A DNA stretch of 64,000 nucleotides from Lingula anatina (GCF_001039355.2 NW_019775382.1:260667-324666), one strand, 5' to 3'. Shown: positions 23,820 to 36,169, numbered from the stretch's first letter. The notes: generated by a model not told the origin, from the sequence alone. A program made the numbers and translations.

Positions 23820-24965
23820 CCAGATGTGCTGACCATGCCACCACCCCGTTCCCCCACCACCCCCCGTCCCCCCTCAGACCAGCGGTTATGTCTGCTAGGC
23901 AAACAAAACCACGACCTCCAGGCTAGGCTGCAGACACTGACCACCAACATTGACAAACTAGATGGCAGCACAACGTCAATATCACTGGATAATTTTGAAA
24001 GGATATCCAACGCGTATGAAAACCTCTATACGCATGGAGGATTCCGTAGAAGGAGGAAGTCTCACGAAGGAGTGGTTCCAAATGAAAGCCGGTCCCAAGA
24101 ATCGAGCACAATGCAAATGGATTTACTTGGGCTGCCAACTGAGAACTCGCAGCAAGACATGGAGACAAACAGTATTGTCCAACCTCGGCGCCATTCCATA
24201 TCTGAGGGGGATCTTCCTCGGCAACGTCACAGATCACATACCGTAACCCATTGTGTGACACTCAGCCAAACGACTAACATCCCTGAAGATGAACCAGACA
24301 CGCTTTCCGCTTTGAAACGATCGACACGCACACGGGAAGTTTGTCCTGGTGATGTACAAACTGCGACTGCAGTCACTGTCACTGAGCTGTCAGCGGGCGT
24401 CACCCCCACGGCAAAACTTGGCGAAGATTGTCTCTTCCCTCCCATTGTTCCTGCACGCAGACGACACTCCATCGATGTTTCTGCTGACCTTGGGCGCCAT
24501 CTTCACCGACTATCGCCTGAGGGGTACAAGGGTTCCTTTGAAAGACTTGAGACGATTGGCGAGGCTGCAATGGCCCGGTTACGGCCCCGCCATGACCCCA
24601 GTCACCACAGGGGGATACCAGCCCATCTTTACCCTGAATTCTTCCACATCTACTGTCATGACTCCCCTGGCGGCAGGTATCAACATCATGAACCTTTCCA
24701 TGGCGCTGGTCCTAGGCGGCGGTCACGATCTCTTGGTGCCTCCGACCTGATGCCGTCAAGACATGGAGAGCGGCGAGATCACCCCCACGTACCACCCCCT
24801 ATCCCCGAGTACCGCGTCATGTCCAGTCTCCGTCCCTCAAACGCAGTAGTCCAGGCAGGGGAACAGGGCCTGGCCTCGTGGTGCGGGATGTCCAGGAAAA
24901 GGTTGGAGAGAGTGCAGGCTTTGGACAACAACGGTGAAGGGAAACAGGCCTCGGAATATCAATGA
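23820..24965 (+). CDS. Terminal coding exon of a gene for a basic, RRxS-rich protein
   Basis: A strong acceptor (ttttttttctttttttatttccag) ends at 23819. The frame then stays open for 381 codons to TGA at 24963-24965. The reading starts PDVLTMPPPRS in phase 0, so the ATG at 23835 need not be the real start and upstream exons are expected. Approximate exon-relative positions: a Pro-rich start (7-18), a short probable coiled coil (LLGKQNHDLQARLQTLTTNI, 25-44), and three basophilic phosphosite clusters PRRHSIS (122-128), ARRRHSID (212-219) and PRRRSRSL (298-305). These are classic PKA/AGC-kinase and 14-3-3-type contexts. A Pro-rich VPPPIPEY (324-331) follows. It is probably the disordered tail of a signalling or scaffold protein. 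I do not recognise the family. It converges with the minus-strand gene at 26.9 kb. Confidence 0.7.
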   Translation, partial: PDVLTMPPPRSPTTPRPPSDQRLCLLGKQNHDLQARLQTLTTNIDKLDGSTTSISLDNFERISNAYENLYTHGGFRRRRKSHEGVVPNESRSQESSTMQMDLLGLPTENSQQDMETNSIVQPRRHSISEGDLPRQRHRSHTVTHCVTLSQTTNIPEDEPDTLSALKRSTRTREVCPGDVQTATAVTVTELSAGVTPTAKLGEDCLFPPIVPARRRHSIDVSADLGRHLHRLSPEGYKGSFERLETIGEAAMARLRPRHDPSHHRGIPAHLYPEFFHIYCHDSPGGRYQHHEPFHGAGPRRRSRSLGASDLMPSRHGERRDHPHVPPPIPEYRVMSSLRPSNAVVQAGEQGLASWCGMSRKRLERVQALDNNGEGKQASEYQ

Positions 24966-24982
24966 AGACAATGACATGTTTA

Positions 24983-24988
24983 AATAAA
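24983..24988 (+). terminator. AATAAA polyadenylation signal
   Basis: AATAAA 17 nt after the stop codon of the preceding exon (tttAAATAAAtgatctgc). The 3'UTR would be very short. Confidence 0.55.
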
Positions 24989-26902
24989 TGATCTGCAAAG
25001 TTTGATTCATATTTTTTATATTATGGCCTACAGTTTATTGGATGCTGGCATGGCTAACCAGTTTACCTAGCTACTCAGTGTTGACGGACTTTATGTACAA
25101 AACAATGGGCAGAAATGTTTTATTTATTTCCATGAACGTGTAGTGCCTGCGCAGTGCTACAGAGCAGTGCAGATGTGACAATGTGAGCGTGTCTCACCTA
25201 AAGCAATCTCACTACTGCCAGGCCCTAGAGTTCTCATTGCATTTGTAGAGAACGTAAGTTACGGTTGTGACAAATTGCCCTCGAGTGTGTTTGAACTCCT
25301 AGTGTGGCCATACAGTTAATTGTGTGTGATAACGTGAAAGTCGAGGTCTCGTGTTAGACCACCAAACTCTCGGTTTACATTTACAGAAAGAGCTGTTCGC
25401 AGATGTTACACATATTATTTCACAAGAGCCTTGATGTAATATTTATCATTAAATTATCCAGACTCGTGATTGATCGTCTTCTCTTGTTCGGAACCTGCGT
25501 AATACATCATTTTTTCTCTTTAGAAGTTATTATTGCCACGACATTTGTTTTATTCTTTTTATTCTTCTTCACGACTGTCCGTTAATGAGCAGTCGCCTGA
25601 ATTACCTCAACATCTTGCAAATTGTTCGCTTTCGACGTTGAGAAACCTCTCTCTCTTCCACACACACACACACGTTGGTGTAGACTGACAAAGACAAACA
25701 ACGGAATATATTCAGAATACACAGAGTATTTATTTTTGACGTGAGAATTTAACTATTCATAGTGGATTTTTACATTTACGTTTTTTAAAAGAGCTGACTT
25801 CTTTTTCTTGCGATATATTCTTAGGCTGAGGTAGCTGTCGAGTATACAGTAGTTAAGAGTAATGTCCTCAAACTTCACACAAATAAAATATCATTGCAAA
25901 CTGCTTCTGAATGTTAAAAGTAGCGATGAAAAAGTGGCAAATCTCTCCTCCAAATGTTCTGTGGAACTGAGACTGTAACTTGAATCTGCCACAAACACAG
26001 ACAGAAAAATGAAACCCATTTGAATGTCTCTGTAAAACTGATGATTTAATTTCACAGTGATTATAATCTAATTTTGCTCTCCCTTTCGTGAGACACAGCA
26101 AGATAGATATAAATAAATTTAAAACTGGGAACATTGTGAGCTAAGTATGAATAATACAGGGCAGTTTAACTAAGACAAGTCACGGCATTCTGCATCTGAC
26201 TCTTAATTTTAATTGCTGGGACAATGCTATTTTGTCCACTAAGTTCCGCATTCTGGACGCCGACGCGTGCAGATTTAATAGCCGACCACGTTAGCCTAAT
26301 GACGGCGTTTAACTAAGTAGATAAGACAGCCCTCTTGAGAAATTCTTCTTGGGAACAAGGGGGGATAGTTTGGCAATTTTTGCCCAAGATTCCTCCAAAA
26401 TTTCTGACGATTTGACACGACAAATTTTAATCTTTTTGTGAAACATTTTCAGCTATTACACTTACTATTACATCCCTCCGCCTTTGGAGGTTATCCTTAC
26501 TTTAGTCTAGCTGCTGTAACGCTGTATGAATCAAAATAATCTGATGGCGTTCACCTTTTTTTTTTTTTTACTACATTGTGCAGTTCTTCATAGCTGCTTA
26601 ACAACCAACACTGATTATTGACACTGATAAACATTATACCACTCTTTAAAAACAATTCACCATGTCATTTAACAGGTATACAAGTTTCGCCGCTGTAAGT
26701 AGTACATACACAGCACTTGAGCGTGAGGTATAACTAGTAATAAAACATGCATAAAATACAACGTGTGGCATTGCACATCAACATGAGTTTCAACTTCGGG
26801 CACCATAAATACCGACTAACACCCCAACTGGCATTTGTCTTTTCTATCAATCATGGTTTCTGCTTCATGTAGGCACCAGAATAATGTTCACTGGTAAGTT
26901 CT
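24989..26902. other. Region between two convergent genes
   Basis: No coding exon seen. A short CA run occurs near 25660. The lower part should hold the 3'UTR of the minus-strand gene. The nearest AATAAA in that orientation that I noticed is at 25729-25734 (TTTATT on the plus strand), which would make a 1.2-kb 3'UTR, but this is uncertain. Confidence 0.45.
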
Positions 26903-28732
26903 CTAGATAGGCACAGTGAATAACTGCCTGTCGTGGTTGATTCTCATCATGTCCTGGAGAAGTTTGTTATGTGAGGTTGCTCGGCCTGAGTAGATGACAG
27001 AGTTCGACACCACGATAGATGGCGTTCTTGCCTGCTTCTCTACCGACGTTAAAGTCTTTGGAGTAAACGCTGTCGCTCGACATGAAAGTTTATCCATTGT
27101 AGAGCTATACAACTTATCCCTGGAAGAACGCTTGTTTGATTTGATTTGCGATCGCGAGTCTTTGCTTTTGCTTTGGGTTTTATTTTCCTCGGAAGGAGAA
27201 CAGACATGCACATCGGCTGTAACAGTCTTTGTGAGCGCATGCGTCTTGGTGTCAAGTTTTGTAGTTGATTTCGTACTTTGATCTTGGCAGGAGTTTGCTT
27301 TGACACCGTAATAATGGCTGCAGTCGTCAAATTCCGAGAGGGGAGAGTCTGTGTAATGTCCGGAGTCCGTGGAATTGTCTGACACAGTGGTCACCGTCGT
27401 CAGGGAGACCGTGTCGGCCGCCGTGGACGCTTGCGACGCAGCGTAAGTTGCATATGTTGTAGACACCGACTGCGCGTCGTCTGTTTCTGTCTCAGATTCG
27501 CGTATGATACGCATCACGTCTTGTTTCAGCTCTAAATTCTGGCGACATTTGGACAAGAAATATTCGTAGGCATCCATGCTGTCAGAGCCAGAGGATACAC
27601 TGCTGTCTGCAGAGCCGTACGTGCTGCCAGTGTCTGAACTGGAGACACTGTCCCTGTCCATACAACCTGTGTCTCTGACACACTTTTGGTGGCGTTTCCT
27701 TGGTGACCGTTTCCTTGGAGACGGTGCAGATCCCTGAGAATTCAACGATGTATTATTTTTCTTCTGTTTATTAATAATCTCAATAGACTCACGTATGAGT
27801 TCATGTAGGGACGCCAGAGCGTCTGATTTGAGCATTGTTGGGGTCACCTCGGACTGCCTGTTAACCTCCTGTGAGTTGTCAAAGTGTGCAGTATCCAAGA
27901 TGGCGACAGCGCCTCCGCCATCTTCCTCCCCCAGTGTCATTACTGACATCCCGGAGATGGAGCAGTAGATTTCCTCCTCATCATCGAACGCGTCCTCGCT
28001 TTTAATGTCAACTAAACTCTCCTGTGATTCACTGATACCATGACAACCCAGATCCATCATATCTGAGTCGTCACCATGGCAACATTGTACAAACCGATCA
28101 TTGCACTGATCGTTATGTGATTGTTTAGCATCATATGTGATTTGGTTGTGATTTTGCTCATCTTTACAAGAGTCAATGCTGTTTCTCTTCATACGCTGTT
28201 CTCGCATTCTCAGCCACTGTTTGTTCATCCGTAACTCCAAGTCTGGCGGGCAGACGCTGTTCACGCGGCTTACTGTACTGGTTCTGTCTGGTTTTTCAGG
28301 AGTTGTGCTGCAGGAGGTGTGAAATGTAGCATTATCCTCCCTTGTGTGACCACACACTCCCTGCTTCCCAACTATGGGGACAACTAAGTACGGACCTACC
28401 TCCGCGGCACGGCAGAAGTCTAAGTCAGGAAAGGGGGGCCTATTATTATCATCCACAGCGGGATAGTCAGGTAAGGTTTCCCTAGAGAGCGCTGGGATTT
28501 CTTCATAGATGTGCATCAACAGGTCGTTCTGGAGCTGAGACGAGGAGCGGCGGGTGTCCAGCATATCGGGCACTAAGGAGGATTGAAGACCAGCAGGGTG
28601 CTGGGGGGAGAGACTGGAGTCTGATTCTGCTGAGGAGGCGTTTGCGGCGATTCTGACTTTTGGCTGTTTCCGGCGCTTGATCCACTTGATCAGTTTGGGC
28701 AAGTTAGACGACGACATCTTGGTTTGTTTCAT
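26903..28732 (-). CDS. 609-aa acidic/Ser-rich protein of unknown family, uninterrupted ORF
   Basis: A 609-codon ORF without introns. The ATG at 28732 is chosen because an in-frame TAA lies 24 nt upstream (28756-28754). Residues 7-28 are strongly basic (LPKLIKWIKRRKQPKVRI). There is then a Ser-rich stretch, a conserved-looking aromatic/aliphatic block (about 100-128), a basic helix (NKQWLRMREQRMKRN, 170-184) and an acidic segment (244-256). Further on come a helix LASLHELIRESIEIINKQ (306-323), a candidate nuclear signal PRKRSPRKRHQK (339-350), Ser/Asp runs (360-386) and a second helix EYFLSKCRQNLELKQDVMRI (390-409). Residues 454-464 (STDSGHYTDSP) resemble a phosphodegron. There is no signal peptide, membrane segment or enzyme motif. 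It is probably a regulatory or scaffold protein. I cannot name the family. The nearby X-box hints at expression in ciliated cells. Confidence 0.8.
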   Translation of the reverse strand: MKQTKMSSSNLPKLIKWIKRRKQPKVRIAANASSAESDSSLSPQHPAGLQSSLVPDMLDTRRSSSQLQNDLLMHIYEEIPALSRETLPDYPAVDDNNRPPFPDLDFCRAAEVGPYLVVPIVGKQGVCGHTREDNATFHTSCSTTPEKPDRTSTVSRVNSVCPPDLELRMNKQWLRMREQRMKRNSIDSCKDEQNHNQITYDAKQSHNDQCNDRFVQCCHGDDSDMMDLGCHGISESQESLVDIKSEDAFDDEEEIYCSISGMSVMTLGEEDGGGAVAILDTAHFDNSQEVNRQSEVTPTMLKSDALASLHELIRESIEIINKQKKNNTSLNSQGSAPSPRKRSPRKRHQKCVRDTGCMDRDSVSSSDTGSTYGSADSSVSSGSDSMDAYEYFLSKCRQNLELKQDVMRIIRESETETDDAQSVSTTYATYAASQASTAADTVSLTTVTTVSDNSTDSGHYTDSPLSEFDDCSHYYGVKANSCQDQSTKSTTKLDTKTHALTKTVTADVHVCSPSEENKTQSKSKDSRSQIKSNKRSSRDKLYSSTMDKLSCRATAFTPKTLTSVEKQARTPSIVVSNSVIYSGRATSHNKLLQDMMRINHDRQLFTVPI

Positions 28733-28752
28733 TGGTGTGTCTTTAAAGGCTT

Positions 28753-28766
28753 GTTACCATAGCAAC
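28753..28766. promoter_or_regulatory. RFX-type X-box upstream of the 609-aa gene
   Basis: GTTACCATAGCAAC, a near-palindrome, fits the published RFX/DAF-19 X-box form GTHNYY-AT-RRNAAC at every position. It ends 21 bp from the ATG of the minus-strand gene. RFX factors drive ciliary genes in animals. Caveat: on the minus strand tttttatttgtag| ends exactly at this site and resembles a splice acceptor. The site could therefore be the start of a 5'UTR exon instead of promoter DNA. Confidence 0.5.
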
Positions 28767-31251
28767 CTACAAATAAAAACGAGATCGTGAATTATTTATA
28801 TGCTGGTATGTATTCAACAAATGCTGGACATCTGAATAGTATGGCAACCAGCAGGAATTATGTGTATATGGTGTTATACCAAGTTTTTAGGTACCACAAG
28901 AACACACCACTGGACCTTGTGGTTAATACAGTAATAAACACGCAAAATAACCTGGAACTGGGGCAGATGTTACAACTGAACCACCACATTGGTGCAGTTA
29001 TTGTAACAAATACACCAAGGGATTGTCTTTGATAAGACGTCACTGTTTGTAACAAACAGGGAGTCCTTCGTTACAGTCACCTCACGCCTCTCTATACTCC
29101 AACAGAAGACAATCATATTATAACAAGACCCTCGTACACTGCGCTACTCTGTTTTACACTCCGCATACCTGATAAACAATTGGTCCTGAGTTGGTTCTTC
29201 AAAAAGCTAAACACAATTCCAGTTTGTAGAAATACTTGCAAATCCAACCTCTATCCCAGACTCAGAGCTCTAGAGGTCTTCTCTCTGTGAAGGTTCGAGG
29301 TAAAGTGTACCATAGAGTGAAGTGAATCCCACGTTATGACTGATCTCAGCTGGTCCTCGTCACACAGATAGTGGCTTGAATCCACCAACCAATAACAAAT
29401 TGCCTTTCATTTCTCTTCCTCGTCAGCCTTCTTAGGCTGTTAGCAGCCCCGTGTCTCACCACTGATTGCTATCTCCTGACACTCGGGACCTATTATTTTC
29501 TGACTCAGATACGCGCTAGCGTTCTTTCCTCCTCACACGGTTAAAACGCACCTATCGTACACCTGGTACAGCCAGAGTTGACGTGACCAGGTGACATATC
29601 CTACCTGTCGCGCTAGATCTACTCCACTTATTAGAGCTATGAATAGGGAGATCTGCAGCAGGGAAAGCCCCGGTGTACGTTTAGCCAGGGTTGACCATCT
29701 CGCGGTGCCTGTCTTGCATGTGAAGGGTAATGTTCAGTTCCCTAGCTGGGGACAGGCTTACATATTATCATAGCGTGGATGGGTGGGAGAACGGAGCCGG
29801 GAAAACAAACAATAGGTCATGTGACACTAGCAATTATTGGCAGTGTAATCTGCACGATAATCTCGCTGCGCCAGGGTGTTTTTTAATTTTTCCCATAAAG
29901 TTTCCCTTGTTGTGAGATAACCTCTTTTATTTGCGATCAAATTATTTTTCTCGCGACAGATGATGCATGTACAACAACAGTGGTATTTTACATATGTACC
30001 ATTTACAAGAATCTGAAGAAATGTTCCTCAAAATGCTGTCTCCTCGTTAATCTAAAACATCTCTCACACATCATACCGCATACCCATCTAGTAACTTCTA
30101 CACACCGAAATGTGAAAAGGGGATATAAATTGTAGTAAAACAGCAACTCATGACGATAAGATTATTCCGCACAGCGTCTTAAGAAGCCAAACAGAAGACC
30201 CATTTCAGGTGTGACGGCAGACACCATGTCCGGAAACTGGTCTTGTATTGTTGAGCAATAACAGAACTTAACATCGACGAACTAAATGCACCCAGGCACG
30301 TTACTAATATCTGTAAGAATATTATCCTAACGCAGTTGACTTTATCTTCATTTAACTTCCACATCATATAAATCCTTCAGGTGCCAGTTTTTTTGAAATT
30401 TTCATTGTTTTGCGCTCGTACCGGGATTTTCAGTAAGTGCCACAATACCCCCCCCCCCCCCACCTTGTTTGGCCCTGTTTAGTTTTTGAAATAGTTCTAC
30501 ACAATAAATTAAAATAAAGCAAAATCTGAGAGGCTTATGTTCCAATGCCCCGGTGTTATTTTTCTGATTCTTACATAGACTGACAATAACTTAACTAAAG
30601 TTGGTCGGTACTAAAGCAATAATAACAGAAGCAATGATAACTCGCGTCATACATACGTAAGAATTTATGTCATACATACGTAAGAGTTTGCCACCTGTGC
30701 AAAATAACTTCTGGAGCCTCTTATTCCGAAAACTCAAAAGTTTCCAATATGCGAAGGCGGCAGCATTCTAACACTGGAAAAATATTTTCTGCAAACGACC
30801 CGTCTGATACATGAAATAAGGGAACCAGTATAAAATGTTCTCCCTTGTCGAAGTTAGAACCTTAGTGAGTATGTAAAAAAAAAAACACTCAGACTTTGCA
30901 CAGGAGGGTGTTTCATTCAAAAACACCTTTAAATAGATAACGATTTATAACGAGAATCACAGTGAGACACGACATCTAAATACTTCCAGTACCAGCGGAC
31001 GGTTGTCGCAAGACATACCAGACACATACAAGGCTAGGGCGTCTTCTACTTTAACTGCTAGTAACATGGTACAATATTGTCCAAATACAGAGATTTTAAA
31101 CAAACGGGAAATACTTTTGAGTCGTTAACATAAGTCGAAATATGTAACTATAGAACAGGTGTAATTCAAGCATAATAAACGGAATAGGTTGACACAAGCA
31201 TGTCCCTTTTGTGTGGATTTTATACATTTAAGTAATTAAGTTTCTCTGTAC

Positions 31252-31305
<54 letters not shown>

Positions 31306-32101
31306 ATTTCAAAGGTGAGCATATAATGCCTAGGCGAATTGCCACCTTTATTTATACTGTATCAATATTTAACCCTCTTGAGAATAAAGATGTTTAAAAA
31401 AATTGTGTGATATTTTGGACGTCACCACTATCTTATTTACATCGCTAAACCAATCGACAAATTAGTGTGAAAAAATGATGGAGGGATTGTCGTTGCGAAC
31501 GCTAACAATTCAACCTACACATCTAAGAGTTGTGTTTTGATTTGGTTACTCAAAAAAGTTTATTTTTTTCTTCAGATCCTAAAAAACATCAATCTTCGAC
31601 CCCACAGGAAGCAAAGACGTGGCCAGACCTGGGGTTAGCCTGCCCTCTAGACGTAATAGTTACATTCTGAAGGTTTAAAACCGCTTTTACTGACAGGGGT
31701 AGGGCCGTCAGCGGTGTAAAGATGTATTAATAATCTTTATCGACCACTGATAATATAAAAATACCCTGATTGTGGTGAGTGTCGTAGTCAACAGAGGAAG
31801 ACATCCAGGTTACATGGTCAGGGTTTACCCTAAAACAGGGACCAGAAGACGTCACGGATGGAAAAACAAAAAAAAAATTAATTTTTAAAAGTTTCCTAAG
31901 GTCACCGGATTGAAACTGCCTCCATGAATCTATGGGATTGACTGCGGGGGCAGCATCTGGCTCTTCAGTTTTCCCACCAGCCCTGGGGCACTAAGGAGAC
32001 AAAGAACACAAAGACCAATAAATAAACCCCTTGAAGTCAACTTTCCACCTGTCCTTATATCAAGGCTAAAAACAAACGACCCAATTAACAATCCACAAGT
32101 G
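28767..32101. other. Upstream region of the minus-strand gene, no exon seen
   Basis: Gene 5' flank or intron and intergenic DNA. A C run occurs near 30449-30461 and a (TTA)n tract at 31254-31304. No open frame here looks coding. Confidence 0.5.
31254..31304. repeat. (TTA)n microsatellite
   Basis: About 17 uninterrupted TTA units. Confidence 0.97.
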
Positions 32102-32220
32102 AGATCTGACTAATTATTGTCCGTCACCTTTGTCACAGAAAAGGGTAAGTCTCATTACTATCCATTAACAATGTCACAGAAAAAGATCTGCCTAATTACT
32201 GTCCGTCAACAATGTCAGCG
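32102..32220. repeat. ~40-bp tandem repeat, 3 diverged copies
   Basis: AGATCTGACTAATTATTGTC... (32102), TAAGTCTCATTACTATCC... (32146) and AGATCTGCCTAATTACTGTC... (32184) align, each followed by CCATTAACAATGTCA or a close variant. Confidence 0.6.
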
Positions 32221-35200
32221 AGACATGTCAAACTGGGACCTCACTGGCCACATACTGGACGCTAGGACAAAGCTGCCTGCCACTGACCGCGGGTTCTACA
32301 CTGGGCAGAGCTCTTTAACAGCGCAGACAAAACCACAAAGTAGGTGTAAAACAAGATAATATCCAGCTGAAAGCCCATGTGAACTGATTTCCACCAGGAA
32401 CGTACTACATGGAAGAGAAAAAAAACGTACGGTGGACACCATGTTGAAGGGAACACCCCTCAACACACAGACAACCCTGCTGACTCTTTCAGTGAGAGAA
32501 TGACGAGATTTCGCCAGCCATTAGAACTGTGACATGCTGATCGGTAACAATACTCATTTGAACTTCTTTGGCAGCAGTGACGATACAGAGGTAGAAATGA
32601 CATATGTGATGTATGTTAACCAAACACCAAGAGTTGTGGAAGGAAATCGACCTTGAAGACTCAGCAAAGACCGCCAATTTTGTCATAGATAGGAAAACCA
32701 TCATTTTCATTCTTTACATTTCATAATAAGCAATACGCCTACACAACACATCCCTTTTCGGGTTTCTTTTTCATTGGGACATTCTACGTATCACACTAAC
32801 TGAACAAAAGAACTTTGAACGATATGTACTTGTATCATGTTTGTAAAATTGATAGGTTTTACATAATATTCTTCCTCCACCCAAAACCAGCCACATTGTG
32901 TATGAAATGCTCAATCACATATAATTCCTCGGCACAATTCATTTTTCTCCACCCAAAAGATATCACATAATAAAACAATAGAAGGGTATGTCAGCCCCCG
33001 TATATTTGGCCAGTCGTGTATCATTATGTCTCTGTGAGTTGCGTGCCCCGCGCCATCAGTGGTCAAAACAGAGCCATGAAGATACTCCTGCTGCCACATG
33101 AAATATGAGCAGTACTCGAGGCCTATAGAAAAAACTTGCCACACAATGTAGCGATATATGTTGTGGTTCCGAAAACAATTATGGGATCTGAAGATAATTG
33201 TGGGAAGATTTTTTTAGACTGAATGGCCAGTGCTGGACATAGGCCAGTTCCCATGGTGGACGGGGGAAGTGTCCAGTGTCGTCCAGTGAATCACGGGTAA
33301 ATGTGGCCTAGTGTGAGTGGGATGTAGGGAGTGTGGGACGGGTGGAGGAGGACGGTAAGGGGGAGGGGGGCTGGACGCAGGGAAGGAGGAGAGAGAGCGA
33401 TAGTGGGATTAAAGAAATAACACAGTAATACCACCAATGCTACCAAACTGCATATTTAAATGAGGAACAAGGAAAACGACGCGCTAGGTAAATTTTACAT
33501 ATATTAAAACTGAGGAAAATGTTCGAAATTGAAGCTATGTAGTCATCGTGTCACTGTATGAGGAGCAGCTGATATTAGTAAGCATGAGATCAGATGGGGA
33601 CCACAATTTCACGCCTCAAGGTACCGTTATAATAGACGGTTATAACTATACACAGCACGGTCCGTACCACATATGTTAGTCTCATCTTAGAAGCCCTGCT
33701 TTAGTATAACACTGATAGCATCATGTATATCCTGAATTTCATCTGGTATCTAACCGTAAAGTCATCCATATGGACAGTTAAAGAGAAGCTGTGTATTTGG
33801 AATATTTTCCGCCTTTTGCCCTGCAGTAGTGATACGAGCACAGCCAGAGTATAATCAGCTGGAATAAAAATATGACAGGTGCTGATTATCTTTTTCTACT
33901 TGGCTGGACGTTTTCAGGCCTTCCGGGTTAAATGTGTCATTTATACGTCAGAAATAACCTTGTTGATTTCTCTAGAGCTAATTTATGTTAAATAATTCCC
34001 AGCATCCTCCGGGTACAGTTTGGTTATTAATTCTGAACGTAAAGATTAATGTATTTGGCCTTCAGGAATGATAAAACTAAGGTGGCAGTTAAGTTAAGAA
34101 TGAACCTCCTTGTTTACAACCAGTGTAGCAGGAAACTGCAGTTCTCCGCACCTCTCTGGCTGTCTTCACGGATGTCATGAACATGTCATGAACATGTCAT
34201 GAGTTTATCTTTTCAAACCACACTACAGATGTTATCGTGTCTTACATCATGACATCATATACAATTCACGCATGTTACTGTTAATACATTTATTTATTAC
34301 ATATCCTTTTGTGACATTGGTTTGCTGTTGACTAGTATCTCCCTTTGATACATTTTTTTCTAAGCTCGGTGCTTGAGTTCTGTTGTTACTTAAAATTATC
34401 TGTTATACAACAGACGTGGATGCGGCTACGAGTATCTACTTGGTAAGATAAAACTCCTCTGCCTGTCCCCCCCCTTCCTCCCCACCCATCCCCCCCCCCC
34501 CCCCCCCCCGCCTCTACCGTTATCTATGGTGTTTATTGGGATGAAAAGCCGCCAACTACGACACCAAGGGGAACAACTTTGTGAAAAAGACACAAAATTT
34601 AAAACAAACAAAAAACTCCCTGCAATATAATAGAGCGGAACATAATTGTGACATCTATATTTAAACGTTACAAAGTAAAGCAAGACGTCCCCGAGGGACA
34701 TTATCTTATTTGAAGATGATGTCTGCGTCAACGCGAGTAAAAATAATAACAACGCGGATCGTTCTCACATGAATTTAAGGCAGAGACAAGGAAGGTATTT
34801 GAATGAAGACTTTGAAAATAGCCCAGATTAGTTTAGATCTATGTTCCTGGTTCTGTGCATGTATTAGTGCCAGTCGTAGACAAAGGCCCCTGTCAGAGAA
34901 TACGAGTGAGAACGCGGCACTGACACCATCAACATCGCGGTCACGTTCTCGGCTAACATCTCGCACGCTTCAATTAACAAGATAACAGATCAAGCAAGGC
35001 CCTCCTCTCCTCTTAATGACCCACCTGGCGTCCATTGCCCCAGATCCAGGCTTCTTGACCTGTGGTGACATGACGCCGCACGTGGGGACCTCCCTCCCTC
35101 CTCTCTTGCCACGGTGGGACAGGTAGAAACCAGCTTTTTTCGCACCCTTTTGTCTTCCACGACAGTCGTAACTTAACAGATTTAACTTTCACGCCTGCGA

Positions 35201-36169
35201 GCTTCATATCTTAGAACATAAGACAATAATATGGAAGAAACGTGCCCCTCACTTTCCCCATCATCGCCGTCTTCTTGCAAACGATACTCTGAAGCTGCTG
35301 CTGTGTGTGCAGTGATTACCTAGCACTGGCAGTGCCTGCAGACGCTGTCGTCGTCGTGGACGCGCAGTAATTAGAGGTGTATTGATGATGGATGGGACGT
35401 TGACGTGATGGGCCCTTAATTAAAATGATCGGATTTTTTGGTCTATTGTCGGATATCACGTTCCTGGGTGCCATTAAACAAAAACCTATCAGCATGAATT
35501 GTATTGACGCGCTCTATTTCTCACTACAATAAAGCCCTTTACATATGTGAAATTAAGGTTAAAAACTTGTTTCAGAAGTCAGTCATTTCTGCTCCATACC
35601 ACCCAGTTGTTCGCTTCCCAATTTTAACATTTTCATAAACGTCCGTCTGATACGAAGAAGACGTTTTGAATACAAACAAGACAAAGACTGGTAGTACATC
35701 TATTGACTATCGCTCCATCAAGTCCACAGTGACTGCTGTCCTAGCCATGACACCGAGCACTTACCGAACTTCCAGGCTTCAGTCATCGGAAGTAGATAGC
35801 TGTGGTAGAACTGAACAACAAGCCACCCCTTTCTATCCCGCATACACATGTCCATTACCAGCAACAAAAAACCAGACCATGTGCTCTTCCATTTTACGAG
35901 ACACATGTCAGGGAAGATAAATTGAAATTAATTGCAAATCACCTATAATTGCACTCTGTCCCATTACCACCTGACCTGCATGCCACAAGGAGCAACATAC
36001 ACAGGACCTAAAATGTTTGTCAACAGTGCCCAAAGTCATGCTCTTTGTTTTACGCAATGAACAATCTAAACTATTACCAATGAGCTTAAAAAGTGATCAG
36101 ATTACTTATGCCTAACTAACTTATAAAATATCCTGAATAGTTTTGGGTAAATTTGAGAGAAAATAAGGG
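32221..36169. other. Spacer with C-rich tract, no secure gene
   Basis: Short open frames only, none with family-like sequence. There is a small CATGAACATGT triple repeat at about 34175-34202 and a C homopolymer at 34490-34509. The strand of any transcript cannot be judged. Confidence 0.5.
34490..34509. repeat. Poly-C tract
   Basis: Twenty consecutive C, followed by GCC. Confidence 0.95.
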
